Positions 51,956 to 61,262 of a DNA stretch of 64,000 nt are shown one piece after another. The notes under the pieces are model-generated. The model saw only the letters and a program-made list of their open reading frames with translations. It did no database searches and was not told the origin of the DNA. Source of the DNA: Micavibrio sp. UBA6212 (GTDB taxonomy: Bacteria; Pseudomonadota; Alphaproteobacteria; Micavibrionales; Micavibrionaceae); NCBI GenBank assembly GCA_002421905.1, contig DISK01000001.1, positions 218,480 through 282,479 of the forward strand, in the 5' to 3' direction. The translations under genes were made by a program, and so were the position numbers. The first letter of the stretch is position 1. Every line of letters begins with the position of its first letter.

Positions 51956-53646
51956 TAATCATCGCTGCTATCTGTCCCTAAAATGGCCTGAACCTGTTTC
52001 AGGAGTGAATTTGCGCTGGAGATAGCGGCCTCCATTGCTGAATATTTTTCGATGAGAAAGGCCCTGTAGGTTTCTGCTCGGTCTTTAATGCGGTCGGATT
52101 TTATTTGTAGTGTGTCGTTCCAATCCGCAAGGCTGTTTATTTTATCCTGTACAATACTGCTCGTTGTGTTTGTATAATTATTAATAAGGTTATACAGGCT
52201 GTCTGCTAGGCCTTGTGAAAGTCCAACACTTATTGTTGTACTCTCGGTGCCAGCATAGACGAGCGTAATTCCTTCATAGCTTGTTCCTTCTGCTCCTATC
52301 AATCGCGTTCCCGAAACGGTGAAGGCTGACGTATCTCCATTCGCCGATACGCTTGTTATATTTCCGTCTGAATCGACTTCTATTTCCAGTGAAAACGCAA
52401 GCTCGCTCTGAGTCGATGTATTTCTGAGAACCTTCAAGTTATCAGCGTCTGTGACAAGAGAGGTCTGGAAAAGGGATTGAACATCTTGGTAATTGTCTAG
52501 CAGGACAGAGTTCAGGAGATCCTCGTCACTGATTTCAAGTTTGTTTTCGTCATCAAATGTTATTCCCATGTCGGCAAGTGTTGCAACTGTATCGCTGCTG
52601 CCAAAGCTATTATTAATGATGGAATAAATGGACGACACCATGGTTCTTAGCAGGGTATCAGAATATAGAACAGAGTCATCTGAATTGGCAGCTTGCTGGG
52701 TAATAAAGAAATCGCGGATGTCATTGTAGGCATCAATAAAACTCTGGATGGCCTCTTTTGTTCCCGAGTAGTCGTAATCTACCTCCAGCGTGATGGTTGT
52801 ATTGCTCGTTGCAGGAACGCTGTAGAGTGTCAGTGTTACTCCTTCCAGAACATCTTCTATTGTATTTGAGGAGCTGGTTATTTCCATGCCATCAATATAG
52901 ATAATAGCATCCTGGGCAGATTGTATGACGCTTGCGAATTCGCCACTTTCATCCGTTATGCCCAATGTCAAAAAAATATCTGTCCCTGATGTTGATGAAT
53001 AATGGAGGGATTCCCCGGTTTCTGTACCGCTTACGACGAGGGCATATTCAGTATCAGATTTCTTGATGATAGTTGCTGAAACACCTGTGCTATCCGATAA
53101 GCTGTTTATACTGTCCGCAATGTCTTCGAGTGACATGTCGGTACTTATACTGAGTTCAACGCTTGTATATCCATCTAGATAGAGAGAAAGGCTACCTTCC
53201 ATGCCCAGGGCATCAGTTTTGCTACTTTGTCCGTCCGAGTTTACTTTTATGGCCGTTGCCAGTTGCTCAATAACAATGCTGTAACTTGATTGATCCGCGT
53301 TATCATCTACTGTAATGCTGAGGTAACTATCAACGTCACCACCGTCCGAAGTTGCAAGATAGGCTTCTCGTGTTGTATAGACGCTCTCATCTGCTGAAGA
53401 ATAGCCATAGGTCGTCTTCAGAGATTCAAGGGCTGTTGTTAATGCAGTTCCAAGGGTTTGTAATTCTTCATAAGCTGCAATAATTGCTTCGTTTGATGTT
53501 ATTTTTACATCGACTTTGTCGGCACTTGCCAGCTTTGCCTCATATCCGGCTGTTACAAGGGCATCGGTATCAATCCCCGAGCTTGCTCCCGAGACATAAG
53601 TTGTTGTTCCTGCCGTTGTTACTGTTCCCGTACTGATTGTGCTCAT
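51955..53646 (-). CDS. fliD: Flagellar filament capping protein (hook-associated protein 2)
   Basis: A 563-residue Ser/Thr/Asp-rich protein. The N-terminal FliD signature YVSGASSGIDTDALVTAGYEA, the D1 region (ITSNEAIIAAYEELQTLGTAL), and the C-terminal coiled-coil segment DWNDTLQIKSDRIKDRAETYRAFLIEKYSAMEAAISSANSLLKQ match the family. The cap helps flagellin fold at the filament tip. The ATG at 53646 follows GGGGATCC, and an upstream in-frame extension is unlikely. It is followed by fliS. The region between is a TAATG overlap. Confidence 0.9.
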   Translation of the reverse strand: MSTISTGTVTTAGTTTYVSGASSGIDTDALVTAGYEAKLASADKVDVKITSNEAIIAAYEELQTLGTALTTALESLKTTYGYSSADESVYTTREAYLATSDGGDVDSYLSITVDDNADQSSYSIVIEQLATAIKVNSDGQSSKTDALGMEGSLSLYLDGYTSVELSISTDMSLEDIADSINSLSDSTGVSATIIKKSDTEYALVVSGTETGESLHYSSTSGTDIFLTLGITDESGEFASVIQSAQDAIIYIDGMEITSSSNTIEDVLEGVTLTLYSVPATSNTTITLEVDYDYSGTKEAIQSFIDAYNDIRDFFITQQAANSDDSVLYSDTLLRTMVSSIYSIINNSFGSSDTVATLADMGITFDDENKLEISDEDLLNSVLLDNYQDVQSLFQTSLVTDADNLKVLRNTSTQSELAFSLEIEVDSDGNITSVSANGDTSAFTVSGTRLIGAEGTSYEGITLVYAGTESTTISVGLSQGLADSLYNLINNYTNTTSSIVQDKINSLADWNDTLQIKSDRIKDRAETYRAFLIEKYSAMEAAISSANSLLKQVQAILGTDSSDD

Positions 53647-53673
53647 CTGGATCCCCGTTCTTATTGTCCGGAA

Positions 53674-53704
53674 GATCGGCAAACCTTTAACAGGATTGCC
53701 GATC
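53674..53704. terminator. Stable hairpin between flagellin and fliD
   Basis: GATCGGCAA (53674-53682) pairs perfectly with TTGCCGATC (53696-53704) around a 13-base loop. It lies between the flagellin stop and the fliD start on the minus strand. It lacks a T-run, so it may be a transcript-stability or attenuation element that keeps flagellin expressed more strongly than fliD. Confidence 0.6.
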
Positions 53705-53746
53705 CCATCGCATATAGACTGCTGTCAGATCTATTCCTTAAAACGC

Positions 53747-54565
53747 TTACTTCACAAGAGAGAGGAGGGACGTTTTCATCTGGTTGGCCTGTGCCAATGC
53801 AGCTGTAGCCACCTCGGTCAGAACCTGTTGGGTTGTGTAGTTCGATTGTTCGGTCGCGATATCCACGTCAACAATCGCTGATTTCGCTGATTCAAGGTTT
53901 TCAATCGATGTATCAATCACACTCTCACGAAAACTGAATCGGGATTCATACGCACCTACCAATGCACGCATGCTGGAAACCAAATCAATCGCGGCATCAA
54001 TTTCACCAGAGGCTGTAACCGCGTTGGCAGAAGTGTCAACACCAGTTGTTATGGCCAATGTAGCTGTCGTCGCGTCAACTGTCGATAGATCGACGGATAT
54101 AACATCGTTAGTTGCATCTGTTCCAACCAGATAGTCCTGATTATACGATCCATCCAGCAGGGGGGTATTGTTAAAGGTGGTTGATGTTACGATTCCGTCA
54201 ATTTCACTGATTAGCTGTGAATATTCGGCATCAATATATGCTCTCGATGCATCATCAACAGAGCCAGAAAGAGATTGAGCTGTCAGTGATTTCATACGTT
54301 GCAGAATGTCTGCAATGTTGGAAAGAGCTCCATCGACTGTCTCCAGTACGGATTGCGCTTGTTGTGCGTTCGTGGCTGCCTGATTCAGAACGGTGATATC
54401 TGATTGCAGGGTGGTTGAAATTGCAAGGCCAGAGGCATCGTCGGACGCAGAAACAATGTTAGAGCCACTTGATAGTTTTGCCAGAGATTTGGACTCTGCG
54501 GCAGCGTTTTTGTTGAGATACAAGATGGCGGTATTGGCGGTGGTATTGGTTGCGACTACAGGCAT
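53747..54565 (-). CDS. Short flagellin
   Basis: A 272-residue flagellin with essentially only the D0/D1 parts. The N-terminus has TNTTANTAILYLNKNAAAESKSLAKLSSGSNIVSASDDASGLAIST, matching the D0/D1 start. The C-terminus reads IDTSIENLESAKSAIVDVDIATEQSNYTTQQVLTEVATAALAQANQMKTSLLSL, the family end. The central variable part is brief. The filament subunit is exported through the flagellar apparatus. It starts at an ATG after TAGGAGACAGCT. Confidence 0.95.
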   Translation of the reverse strand: MPVVATNTTANTAILYLNKNAAAESKSLAKLSSGSNIVSASDDASGLAISTTLQSDITVLNQAATNAQQAQSVLETVDGALSNIADILQRMKSLTAQSLSGSVDDASRAYIDAEYSQLISEIDGIVTSTTFNNTPLLDGSYNQDYLVGTDATNDVISVDLSTVDATTATLAITTGVDTSANAVTASGEIDAAIDLVSSMRALVGAYESRFSFRESVIDTSIENLESAKSAIVDVDIATEQSNYTTQQVLTEVATAALAQANQMKTSLLSLVK

Positions 54566-54825
54566 AGCTGTCTCCTATTTCTTAGAGTTGTAAACGGACG
54601 GTTCTGTCCACCTGTGTTCAGAGAAATTTAAAATATTGGATTTCTACTGTTCACAACCTTTACACGCTGCGGCTTTTCGAAAAGTGACGCAAAAGAATCA
54701 AAAAAACACAAAAATTTTTCTAAGACCGAGCGCCACCTTTCGGTGGCTCGTGCGTGAAAATAGGAAAGAAAAGAAATTTAAGGCTTGGGACAGGTAATAC
54801 AAAAAGCTATAAAAGGAGTATATAA
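54566..54825. promoter_or_regulatory. Divergent regulatory region between flagellin and flgD, with a hairpin at 54727-54750
   Basis: The 260 bases hold the promoters for the two flagellar gene blocks. The hairpin CGAGC..CACC-TTTC-GGTG-GCTCG (with a 2-base bulge) lies about 75 bases before flgD and may act in the 5' leader. I found no convincing sigma-28 or sigma-54 consensus. AAAGGAG is the ribosome-binding site of flgD. Confidence 0.45.
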
Positions 54826-55515
54826 ATGTCATCAGTGTCTTATGTTTCCTCTTCTGTCAGTACGGGAACGACATCTACAGCAACATCATCGACAACTAGC
54901 AATAGCGATGATCTTGCTTCCGATAAAACGGCCTTCCTATCTCTGCTCACGACCCAGCTCCAGCATCAGGACCCTCTGGATCCTGTTGATACAACGGAAT
55001 TTACCAATCAGCTCATTTCATACTCCTCGCTGGAGCAATTAATGAATATGAGCAGTCAGTTGGAAGACGTTGTCTCTGCTTTATCGGCATCAAATTCTCT
55101 GTCTGCGTTCTCTTACATAGGTAGTGATGTTCAGGTTGATGGCAGTGCAAGTGTTTTGCAAGATTCCGAGGCGGAATGGAATTATGTTGTCGCTGATGAT
55201 GCGAGCTCCGTAACGCTTCAGGTTGCGGATGCCGACGGAACTGTCGTGTACTCCAAATCCTTATCTTCTGTAACGGCGGGAACTTATAACTTCACAGTTG
55301 CTGCGGATGAATTGGGAGAAGGTATCGTTGATGGCACTTCCTACACATTAAGTGTTGTGGCCACGGATTCTGACGGTGAAAGCGTCGCTACCGATGCAAA
55401 TGCCGTCGTTACTGTCGAGAGCGTATCAAGCAGCTCAGGGGATATCAGTCTCTCTGCTGGTGATTTGACCTTCTCGTCTGAAGATATTCTTTCCCTCACA
55501 AAAACAGCATCTTAG
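54826..55515 (+). CDS. flgD: Flagellar hook assembly protein FlgD
   Basis: A 229-residue hook-cap protein. The N-terminal domain has the family box DKTAFLSLLTTQLQHQDPLDPVDTTEFTNQLISYSSLEQLM, and the C-terminal domain has the FlgD Ig-like fold (SVTLQVADADGTVVYSKSL... TSYTLSVVATDSDG). The N-terminal 30 residues are a Ser/Thr run. It caps the growing hook. It is the first gene of the plus-strand block, followed 18 bases later by flgE. Confidence 0.92.
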   Translation: MSSVSYVSSSVSTGTTSTATSSTTSNSDDLASDKTAFLSLLTTQLQHQDPLDPVDTTEFTNQLISYSSLEQLMNMSSQLEDVVSALSASNSLSAFSYIGSDVQVDGSASVLQDSEAEWNYVVADDASSVTLQVADADGTVVYSKSLSSVTAGTYNFTVAADELGEGIVDGTSYTLSVVATDSDGESVATDANAVVTVESVSSSSGDISLSAGDLTFSSEDILSLTKTAS

Positions 55516-55533
55516 TTTACAGGAGATTTCATT

Positions 55534-56814
55534 ATGAGTTTATCAAGCGCGTTAAATACATCAATCTCTGCCCTTAAAGCACAAAGTGCGGCTATTTCTT
55601 CTGTTTCAGAGAATATTGCCAATACAAGTACGACAGCTTACAAAAACAGTCAGGTTACTTTCTCGTCTCTGATTGCTGGAAATACAACGAGTTCAGGATA
55701 TTCAAGCGGCGGGGTTGTTTATAGCGTCAGTCAGAATATTTCAACGCAGGGCCAGATAGAAACAACATCATCAAATACAAATATCGCGATAAACGGGAAT
55801 GGTTTCTTTGTGGTAAGTGATGAGGTGGATAACCTATCATCTGCTTATGTTTATAGCCGTAACGGTGATTTTTCTACAGATGCTGACGGATACCTTGTAA
55901 ATACTGAGGGTTATTATCTGATGGGGCTGCGTACGGATGCTGACGGGAATGTTCTTGCCACTAACAGCAATGATATAAGCTCTCTTGAAGCGATTGATGT
56001 CAACAGCATTACTGGAACGGCTCAGGCCACTTCTGAAGTTACAATGGATGCCAATTTGCCTGCTGATGCAAACGTGGGAGATATATTCAATACTTCGGTT
56101 GAAATATATGACTCACTTGGTGTTAGTCATACGATTGACCAGACGTGGACAAAGACAGCAGCGAATACATGGACGCTTGACATGTCTGATCCTTATACGA
56201 CAAGCAGCGCATCGCCTACAGGGACATTGTCGCCATCAACTATTGCGATTGTATTTAATGGAGATGGAAGTCTGGCGTCTTATTCGCCAGACCCGCCTAC
56301 AATTTCAATTACCGGATATACCACAGGATCGGATAACAGTTCCATTACATTCGATATTGGTACAATCGGCGGTACGGACGGCCTCACGCAGTATTCCTCT
56401 AACTCCACTAACCCTGGTATTGAAATTTCCTTGGTTGAAAATGATGGAGTGAGATACGGGCAACTCTCTTCCATTGAAATCGATGATACAGGACTTGTTA
56501 CTGCAGTGTTTGACAATGGTTTGCGTCAGGCAGTTTATCAGGTTCCGATTGCGACTTTCCAAAGTTCCGAAGGCCTTACCCATATCAGTGGCACTATTTA
56601 TGATGAGAATGAAAATGCAGGAAATTACAGCCTTCACCTCTCTGGTGAGGGTGGGGCGGGAGCCATTGTCTCTAGTGCGCTTGAGTCTTCAACGGCAGAT
56701 ACCTCTGATGAGTTCAACAAGATGATTACCGCCCAGCAGGCTTACTCATCTGCGGCTCAGGTTGTGAGCACGGTCAGAGATATGTTTGATACTTTGATTA
56801 CGGCTGTGAGGTAG
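55534..56814 (+). CDS. flgE: Flagellar hook protein FlgE
   Basis: A 426-residue hook subunit. The N-terminal rod-like motif (SSALNTSISALKAQSAAISSVSENIANTSTTAYKNSQVTF) and the C-terminal half (FNKMITAQQAYSSAAQVVSTVRDMFDTLITAVR) are the axial-protein D0 helices. The centre is Ser/Thr/Gly-rich (YSRNGDFSTDADGYLVNTEGYYLMG is the FlgE signature). It forms the bent hook. The ATG follows CAGGAGATTTCATT. Confidence 0.94.
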   Translation: MSLSSALNTSISALKAQSAAISSVSENIANTSTTAYKNSQVTFSSLIAGNTTSSGYSSGGVVYSVSQNISTQGQIETTSSNTNIAINGNGFFVVSDEVDNLSSAYVYSRNGDFSTDADGYLVNTEGYYLMGLRTDADGNVLATNSNDISSLEAIDVNSITGTAQATSEVTMDANLPADANVGDIFNTSVEIYDSLGVSHTIDQTWTKTAANTWTLDMSDPYTTSSASPTGTLSPSTIAIVFNGDGSLASYSPDPPTISITGYTTGSDNSSITFDIGTIGGTDGLTQYSSNSTNPGIEISLVENDGVRYGQLSSIEIDDTGLVTAVFDNGLRQAVYQVPIATFQSSEGLTHISGTIYDENENAGNYSLHLSGEGGAGAIVSSALESSTADTSDEFNKMITAQQAYSSAAQVVSTVRDMFDTLITAVR

Positions 56815-56817
56815 AAA

Positions 56818-57231
56818 ATGGAAAATTCATACATTCCTAAAGGTGATCTTGAAAACAGGGTCTATAGCTTTATTCGTTTTTCGATGGAATTGAGGTCCAT
56901 CATTAAACATGAAAACCGGATGATGTTGCAGGTCAGTCAATATCAGAATTCTGATCTTGCTCTTAAAAAATTGGAAATGTTGAAACATTTCTCTGCCGAA
57001 GCACCTGTTGTTATGGAGATAACACATAAAGGGGAGGCTTTGACTGGGTATCTGAATAAAATGCTGTTTAATGTGTTGAAGGATGTGAGATATCATCTCA
57101 ATCTGAATACCAGCTATCAATTACTTTCCATGAAGAGATGTATGGAGCAGATTGAACGGCGGGATAATATAAAATATTTCCTGAGCGATCAGGTCGAGTA
57201 TGGGCCTGAGGGGAGAGGGTCATGTCACTAG
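56818..57231 (+). CDS. FlgN-like export chaperone (putative)
   Basis: A 137-residue helical protein located between flgE and flgK, overlapping flgK by ten bases. The composition (leucine- and lysine-rich helices, MELRSIIKHENRMMLQV, LKKLEMLKHFSAEAPVVMEITHKG) fits the FlgN family of chaperones for FlgK and FlgL. Sequence similarity is too weak for a certain call, and the position in the operon is the main support. It has no signal peptide. Confidence 0.55.
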   Translation: MENSYIPKGDLENRVYSFIRFSMELRSIIKHENRMMLQVSQYQNSDLALKKLEMLKHFSAEAPVVMEITHKGEALTGYLNKMLFNVLKDVRYHLNLNTSYQLLSMKRCMEQIERRDNIKYFLSDQVEYGPEGRGSCH

Positions 57232-58955
57232 ACTCCTCACTCAGTATTGCTTTTAGCAGTTTGCGCGTTACGGAATCGCAACTGGCTACATCCAGTGAGA
57301 ACGTTACGAATGCCAGTAAGGAGGGCTATACAACAAAAACATATGATGTAAATTACACAACATATGGTTCTGTTACGACCCCGACGGGGGGTATTACTAT
57401 CGGCTCTATTGACTATTCTTTGTCAAAGAGTGCCATAAATGATGTAAGCGAGAGCGGCTATTACTCTGTAATTTCAGATGCGCTGGATATGGTTAGTACG
57501 GCTATCGGTAGCACTGATGGTGATAATACACTAAGTTCGTCATACTCGTCTTTGCAATCGGCATTGGAAACATTAGCAACATCACCCGATGATACTAGCC
57601 AAAAGCAGAATGTTGTTAGCGCTGCACAGCAAGTTGCAAGTAATCTCAATAGTCTTTCAGAATCTATCCAAAAGGAAAGATTAAATGCTAATCAGGATAT
57701 AGAGAGTTCTGTCGAGACAATTAATTCACTATTAGACAGCCTGAAAAAGTTGAATGACAAGATACAGTCCTTGACAATACTTGGACAGAGCACTGCAAAC
57801 CTTGAAGATGAACGCATGGTCGCCCTAGAATCTTTGTCAGAGCAAATTGGTATTGATTATTTCTTTAATAGTAATAATGCCGTTCAGATTTATACAGAAA
57901 ACGGGACGGCGCTTTTAACAACAACTGTTCATGAACTGTCCTATACGGCAACGAGCTATGTAACAGATGAGACCGTTTACCCTGGTGGGTTTGACGCTAT
58001 AACAGTTGATGGAAAAGACATTACAGGTTCTATTAGTGGGGGTAAGCTTTCTGGATATATAGAATTACGCGATGAGACTTTGGTTGCGGCGCAGGATGCC
58101 CTTGATGAAGTCGCACAGGTTATGAGTGATACGGTAAATTCGGTCTTGGCAGAGGGGACTTCGTATCCAGCGCCTTCAACACTAAAGGGGAGTGTTGAGA
58201 ACTCCTTAGCAGATACTTTTTCTGCAACTGGTACGCTTCGTGTGGCTGTGGTGAGTGATGACGGAATGGTTCAAGGATATAGCGATATTGACCTCAGTAC
58301 GTTTACTACGATATCCGATGTTGTTTCTGCGATTGATAGTGTGTCCGGTGTGTCTGCGGTCATCGATGGTGATGGGTATCTTGTGATATCATCGGACAAT
58401 AGCAGTTATGGTGTTGCCCTTAACCAGATGGATAGCTCAGTCGGAACCTCATCTTCAAGCCTTTCGGCTTATTTTGGTATCAACGCTCTCCTCGTAGGGG
58501 ATAGTGCCTCGACTATTCATGTCAGTGATACACTGGCAAGCGATTATTCAGTTCTGGCGACAGGAACTTTGTCTGATAGTTCCACGTTGATTGTCGGGGA
58601 CAGGGCAGTTTCGAGCGCAGATGTAGAGGTTATAAATGATTTAGTTAATACATTGTCTGAATCCATGTCTTTTTCCGCCGCCGGAAATATGGGGGCGCAA
58701 ACGACAACCATGGCAGGTTATATTTCGGATTATCTATCCAATATTGCCAATTTGGCAAGTGAGGCACTGGACAGCGCCGATTTGGCACGTTCGATTTATG
58801 AAGGAACCAAGGAAATACTTGAAAATTCTACAGCCGTCAATGTCGATGAAGAAACGATCAAAATCACCGAATACCAGAACCAGTACGAGGCCGCTGCCAT
58901 GATTGTGTCCACTATTCAGGAATTGTTCAGTACCTTATTGGAAGCGGTGAATTAA
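57222..58955 (+). CDS. flgK: Flagellar hook-associated protein 1
   Basis: A 577-residue hook-filament junction protein. The axial motif SSLSIAFSSLRVTESQLATSSENVTNASKEGYT at the N-terminus and TEYQNQYEAAAMIVSTIQELFSTLLEAV at the C-terminus match FlgK, with the middle full of Ser/Thr/Asp. The segment RNAN... SLLDSLKKLNDKIQSL (residues about 150-200) is the usual coiled-coil. The start overlaps the FlgN-like gene. The stop overlaps the flgL start (TAATG). Confidence 0.92.
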   Translation: MSLDSSLSIAFSSLRVTESQLATSSENVTNASKEGYTTKTYDVNYTTYGSVTTPTGGITIGSIDYSLSKSAINDVSESGYYSVISDALDMVSTAIGSTDGDNTLSSSYSSLQSALETLATSPDDTSQKQNVVSAAQQVASNLNSLSESIQKERLNANQDIESSVETINSLLDSLKKLNDKIQSLTILGQSTANLEDERMVALESLSEQIGIDYFFNSNNAVQIYTENGTALLTTTVHELSYTATSYVTDETVYPGGFDAITVDGKDITGSISGGKLSGYIELRDETLVAAQDALDEVAQVMSDTVNSVLAEGTSYPAPSTLKGSVENSLADTFSATGTLRVAVVSDDGMVQGYSDIDLSTFTTISDVVSAIDSVSGVSAVIDGDGYLVISSDNSSYGVALNQMDSSVGTSSSSLSAYFGINALLVGDSASTIHVSDTLASDYSVLATGTLSDSSTLIVGDRAVSSADVEVINDLVNTLSESMSFSAAGNMGAQTTTMAGYISDYLSNIANLASEALDSADLARSIYEGTKEILENSTAVNVDEETIKITEYQNQYEAAAMIVSTIQELFSTLLEAVN

Positions 58956-59851
58956 TGGTTGAGAGAATTGCAACTTTTACCCAAAGCGGGGCGATGACCA
59001 GAGAGCTGTTAAGGCTTCAATCGGAATATGCGGAATCATCTGCGCAGGCTTCGTCTGGTCTTAAATCCTCGAGCTATCAGGGAATTTCAGAAGACACATT
59101 CAAGTTGCTCCAGTTGCAGTCCAGCTATGATCATTTAGTTGCTCAGTCGGAGAATGCGCAAACTGCCCTTGATCGCACGGAATATATGTATTCAAGTCTT
59201 TCGAGTATGGCGGAACTTATTGCCAGTGTGACGTCTGAATTATCTTCTGCGATTAGTAATGGAGATGGAGGGACTATTGATGAAACGGCTGCGGATGCCT
59301 TAACGGAGTTTGCGGCTTTATTGAATGCGCAGATTTCTGGTAATTATCTCTTTGGTGGATCTGTCACTGATACTGCTCCTGTTGATGTGTCTGCTCTTGC
59401 ATCACTTACGTCTCCGACCTCTGCCGATATTTCTTATTATCAGGGGGATAGTTATTTGGCTTCTGTGAAGGCTTCTGACACCTTGAATGTTTCCTATGGG
59501 GTTACAGCGGATAATTCTGCGTTTGAGCAAGCAATCCGAGCGTTTCAATTGGTTGTTAGTAATCCGTCGGATGCTGTGTCTTTGAATGAGGCGTATAATT
59601 TGCTTCAGAGTGCAACGGCAGATATAGCCGAAGTTCAAGCGAGTGTTTCCAGTAAGGCATCTCTTATAGATAACAAAATTAGTGAGAATTCCGAGGACAT
59701 GAATCTTCTTGATTCTATGATTAGTGGAATTCGGGATGCTGATTTGGCTGAAGTAACAGTTAAAATTACAGAGCTCGAAACCCAGTTAGAAGCAGCCTAT
59801 TCTATTACCAGCAAGTTGCTAAATCTAAAGCTTACGGATTATCTTAAATAG
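58955..59851 (+). CDS. flgL: Flagellar hook-associated protein 3
   Basis: A 298-residue flagellin-like junction protein. RIATFTQSGAMTRELLRLQSEYAESSAQASSGLKSSSYQGIS is the N-terminal helix pair, with NYLFGGS near residue 130 (the FlgL 'fLFaG' box) and VTVKITELETQLEAAYSITSKLLNLKLTDYL as the C-terminal D0 helix. It follows flgK with a TAATG overlap and closes the block. A weak hairpin AGACCT/AGGTCT follows at 59864-59888. Confidence 0.93.
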   Translation: MVERIATFTQSGAMTRELLRLQSEYAESSAQASSGLKSSSYQGISEDTFKLLQLQSSYDHLVAQSENAQTALDRTEYMYSSLSSMAELIASVTSELSSAISNGDGGTIDETAADALTEFAALLNAQISGNYLFGGSVTDTAPVDVSALASLTSPTSADISYYQGDSYLASVKASDTLNVSYGVTADNSAFEQAIRAFQLVVSNPSDAVSLNEAYNLLQSATADIAEVQASVSSKASLIDNKISENSEDMNLLDSMISGIRDADLAEVTVKITELETQLEAAYSITSKLLNLKLTDYLK

Positions 59852-60063
59852 GGAAGAAATCTTTAGACCTCTAGTATTGAAGGTCTTAAAAACCATAAAG
59901 CTGCCCTGATGCTATCTGGAATAAGGTTCCGGATAAGGAATAAAGGAGTTGGTTGGATAATCGGTTGATGTGGGCCGTGTGTCGTCTGCCACTCGTGCCG
60001 TGATAATTTTTGATTTGTTAGCATCGTTGCAGTCAAATCCGTACGGGCTGCTCTTTTAGCCTG

Positions 60064-60360
60064 TCATGTCCGCCACCCTTTCTTAGGAGACTTTTTCTCG
60101 GTACTGGCAAGAACATCATCGATTGAAGAAAAATTACTATCATCTGGTTTGACGGATTGAACTAATTTCTCTAATCCATTCAGCGCAATCATGAGTTTGA
60201 GAAAGGACTCAAGTGAGATCAGGCCTTTGCACCCTATCTGGTTGGAGGTCTGCTTTGTTGGGTTTTGCTGCCGCCTTATTAAATGCAGATGACATAGGCT
60301 AAGCATCGATAAATACTTTATTGTTGAGCTCAACCCTTGAAGTGCTAATATATTCGGCAA
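60064..60360 (-). CDS. Hypothetical protein (98 aa), doubtful
   Basis: A 98-residue reading frame between flgL and the right-hand tRNA fragment: MPNILALQGLSSTIKYLSMLSLCHLHLIRRQQNPTKQTSNQ... and ending in a charged KKSPKKGWRT tail. I do not recognise it. It has no clear ribosome-binding site and is close to the att-like repeat, so it may be a remnant of the integration machinery or spurious. Confidence 0.3.
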   Translation of the reverse strand: MPNILALQGLSSTIKYLSMLSLCHLHLIRRQQNPTKQTSNQIGCKGLISLESFLKLMIALNGLEKLVQSVKPDDSNFSSIDDVLASTEKKSPKKGWRT

Positions 60361-60386
60361 TTAATAGGCACGTTAATGCGGAAAAG

Positions 60387-60451
60387 AGTGGTGCGGGCGG
60401 GGGGACTTGAACCCCCACAGGCCTTGCGGCCCTACGGATTTTAAGTGTTTT
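60387..60451 (-). repeat. tRNA-Leu(UAA) 3' fragment, right copy of the 65-bp direct repeat (att-like)
   Basis: Identical to 50256-50320 over all 65 bases, and like that copy it lacks the 5' half of the tRNA. Rightward similarity continues for about 70 more bases (ATTGATATAAAACA..TAAAAT and AAAAAATGTGTAAG are shared). The two copies flank 10.1 kb with the flagellar module, in the same orientation, as attL and attR would. Confidence 0.88.
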
Positions 60452-60676
60452 AAGCCTAACTGTAACACATTGATATAAAACACTAAAATCAATAAATCTA
60501 AAAAAATGTGTAAGAAAATGCGTAAGTTTTGCCCATTTTATGACATTTCCCGATGGAAGGTCATTTTTCCTGTTTCTCCACAGAAAATAGCGTTTATTAT
60601 TATGTGCATGAATTATAGACTAAAATATTTGCATATTTTGCTGTCTTTCTCTATAATCAAGAGTGGGAGGCTGTAA

Positions 60677-61246
60677 ATGACTGCTGTATTGGCGCTTAAA
60701 AGCAATTTGACGCGTGGGAATGTCTATCGCCGCTCTGACCTTGCCCATTGGTCGAACGCGGTGGATCGCCATGTGCAGCTGCTTGTGAAGAACGGGGAGC
60801 TGAAAAAGCTCTCAGGCGGGGTTTACTATTATCCGAAGCAAACGGCCTTTGGCGCAGTGCCTCCGACAGATGAAGATTTGGTGCGGGCCTTCTTGAAAGA
60901 TGATCGTTTTTTTATAGCGTCCCTTAACGCCTATAATGGGTTGGGCGTAGGGGCGACGCAGCTTTATAACGAGCAGCTTGTTTATAATTCTAAGCGCGAC
61001 GGGCGTTATGAACTCGGCGGGCGTATCTTCTATTTTATAAAACGCCCTTACTTTCCAAGCGAGGTTACAGAAGAATTCCTGCTGGTTGATCTGCTCAATA
61101 ATCTGCATCTCTTGGCAGAGGATACAAACGCCCTGCTTGAGAAAGTGGCGGAAAAAGCCAAACTCTTAAAGCCGCAAATGCTGCAAAAGGCCGTGCAGGA
61201 TTTTGGCGGACTTCGCGCCAAGAAGTTCTTTGCCAAACTCCTTTAA
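60677..61246 (+). CDS. AbiEi-like antitoxin
   Basis: A 189-residue protein that precedes and almost touches a nucleotidyltransferase gene. It begins with a winged-helix part (TRGNVYRRSDLAHWSNAVDRHVQLLVKNGELKKLSGGVYYYP), the N-terminal AbiEi/DUF6088 arrangement, and continues NAYNGLGVGATQLYNEQLVYNSKRDGRY. It should repress its own operon and neutralise the partner. It has GGGAGG before its ATG. It is the first gene of the second accessory segment. Confidence 0.78.
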   Translation: MTAVLALKSNLTRGNVYRRSDLAHWSNAVDRHVQLLVKNGELKKLSGGVYYYPKQTAFGAVPPTDEDLVRAFLKDDRFFIASLNAYNGLGVGATQLYNEQLVYNSKRDGRYELGGRIFYFIKRPYFPSEVTEEFLLVDLLNNLHLLAEDTNALLEKVAEKAKLLKPQMLQKAVQDFGGLRAKKFFAKLL

Positions 61247-61262
61247 GGTTATAGAGTAGGGC

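Noticed and set aside
54727..54750. Intrinsic terminator in front of flgD
   Set aside because: The hairpin has a bulge and no T-run follows it, so it more likely belongs to a leader or has no function.
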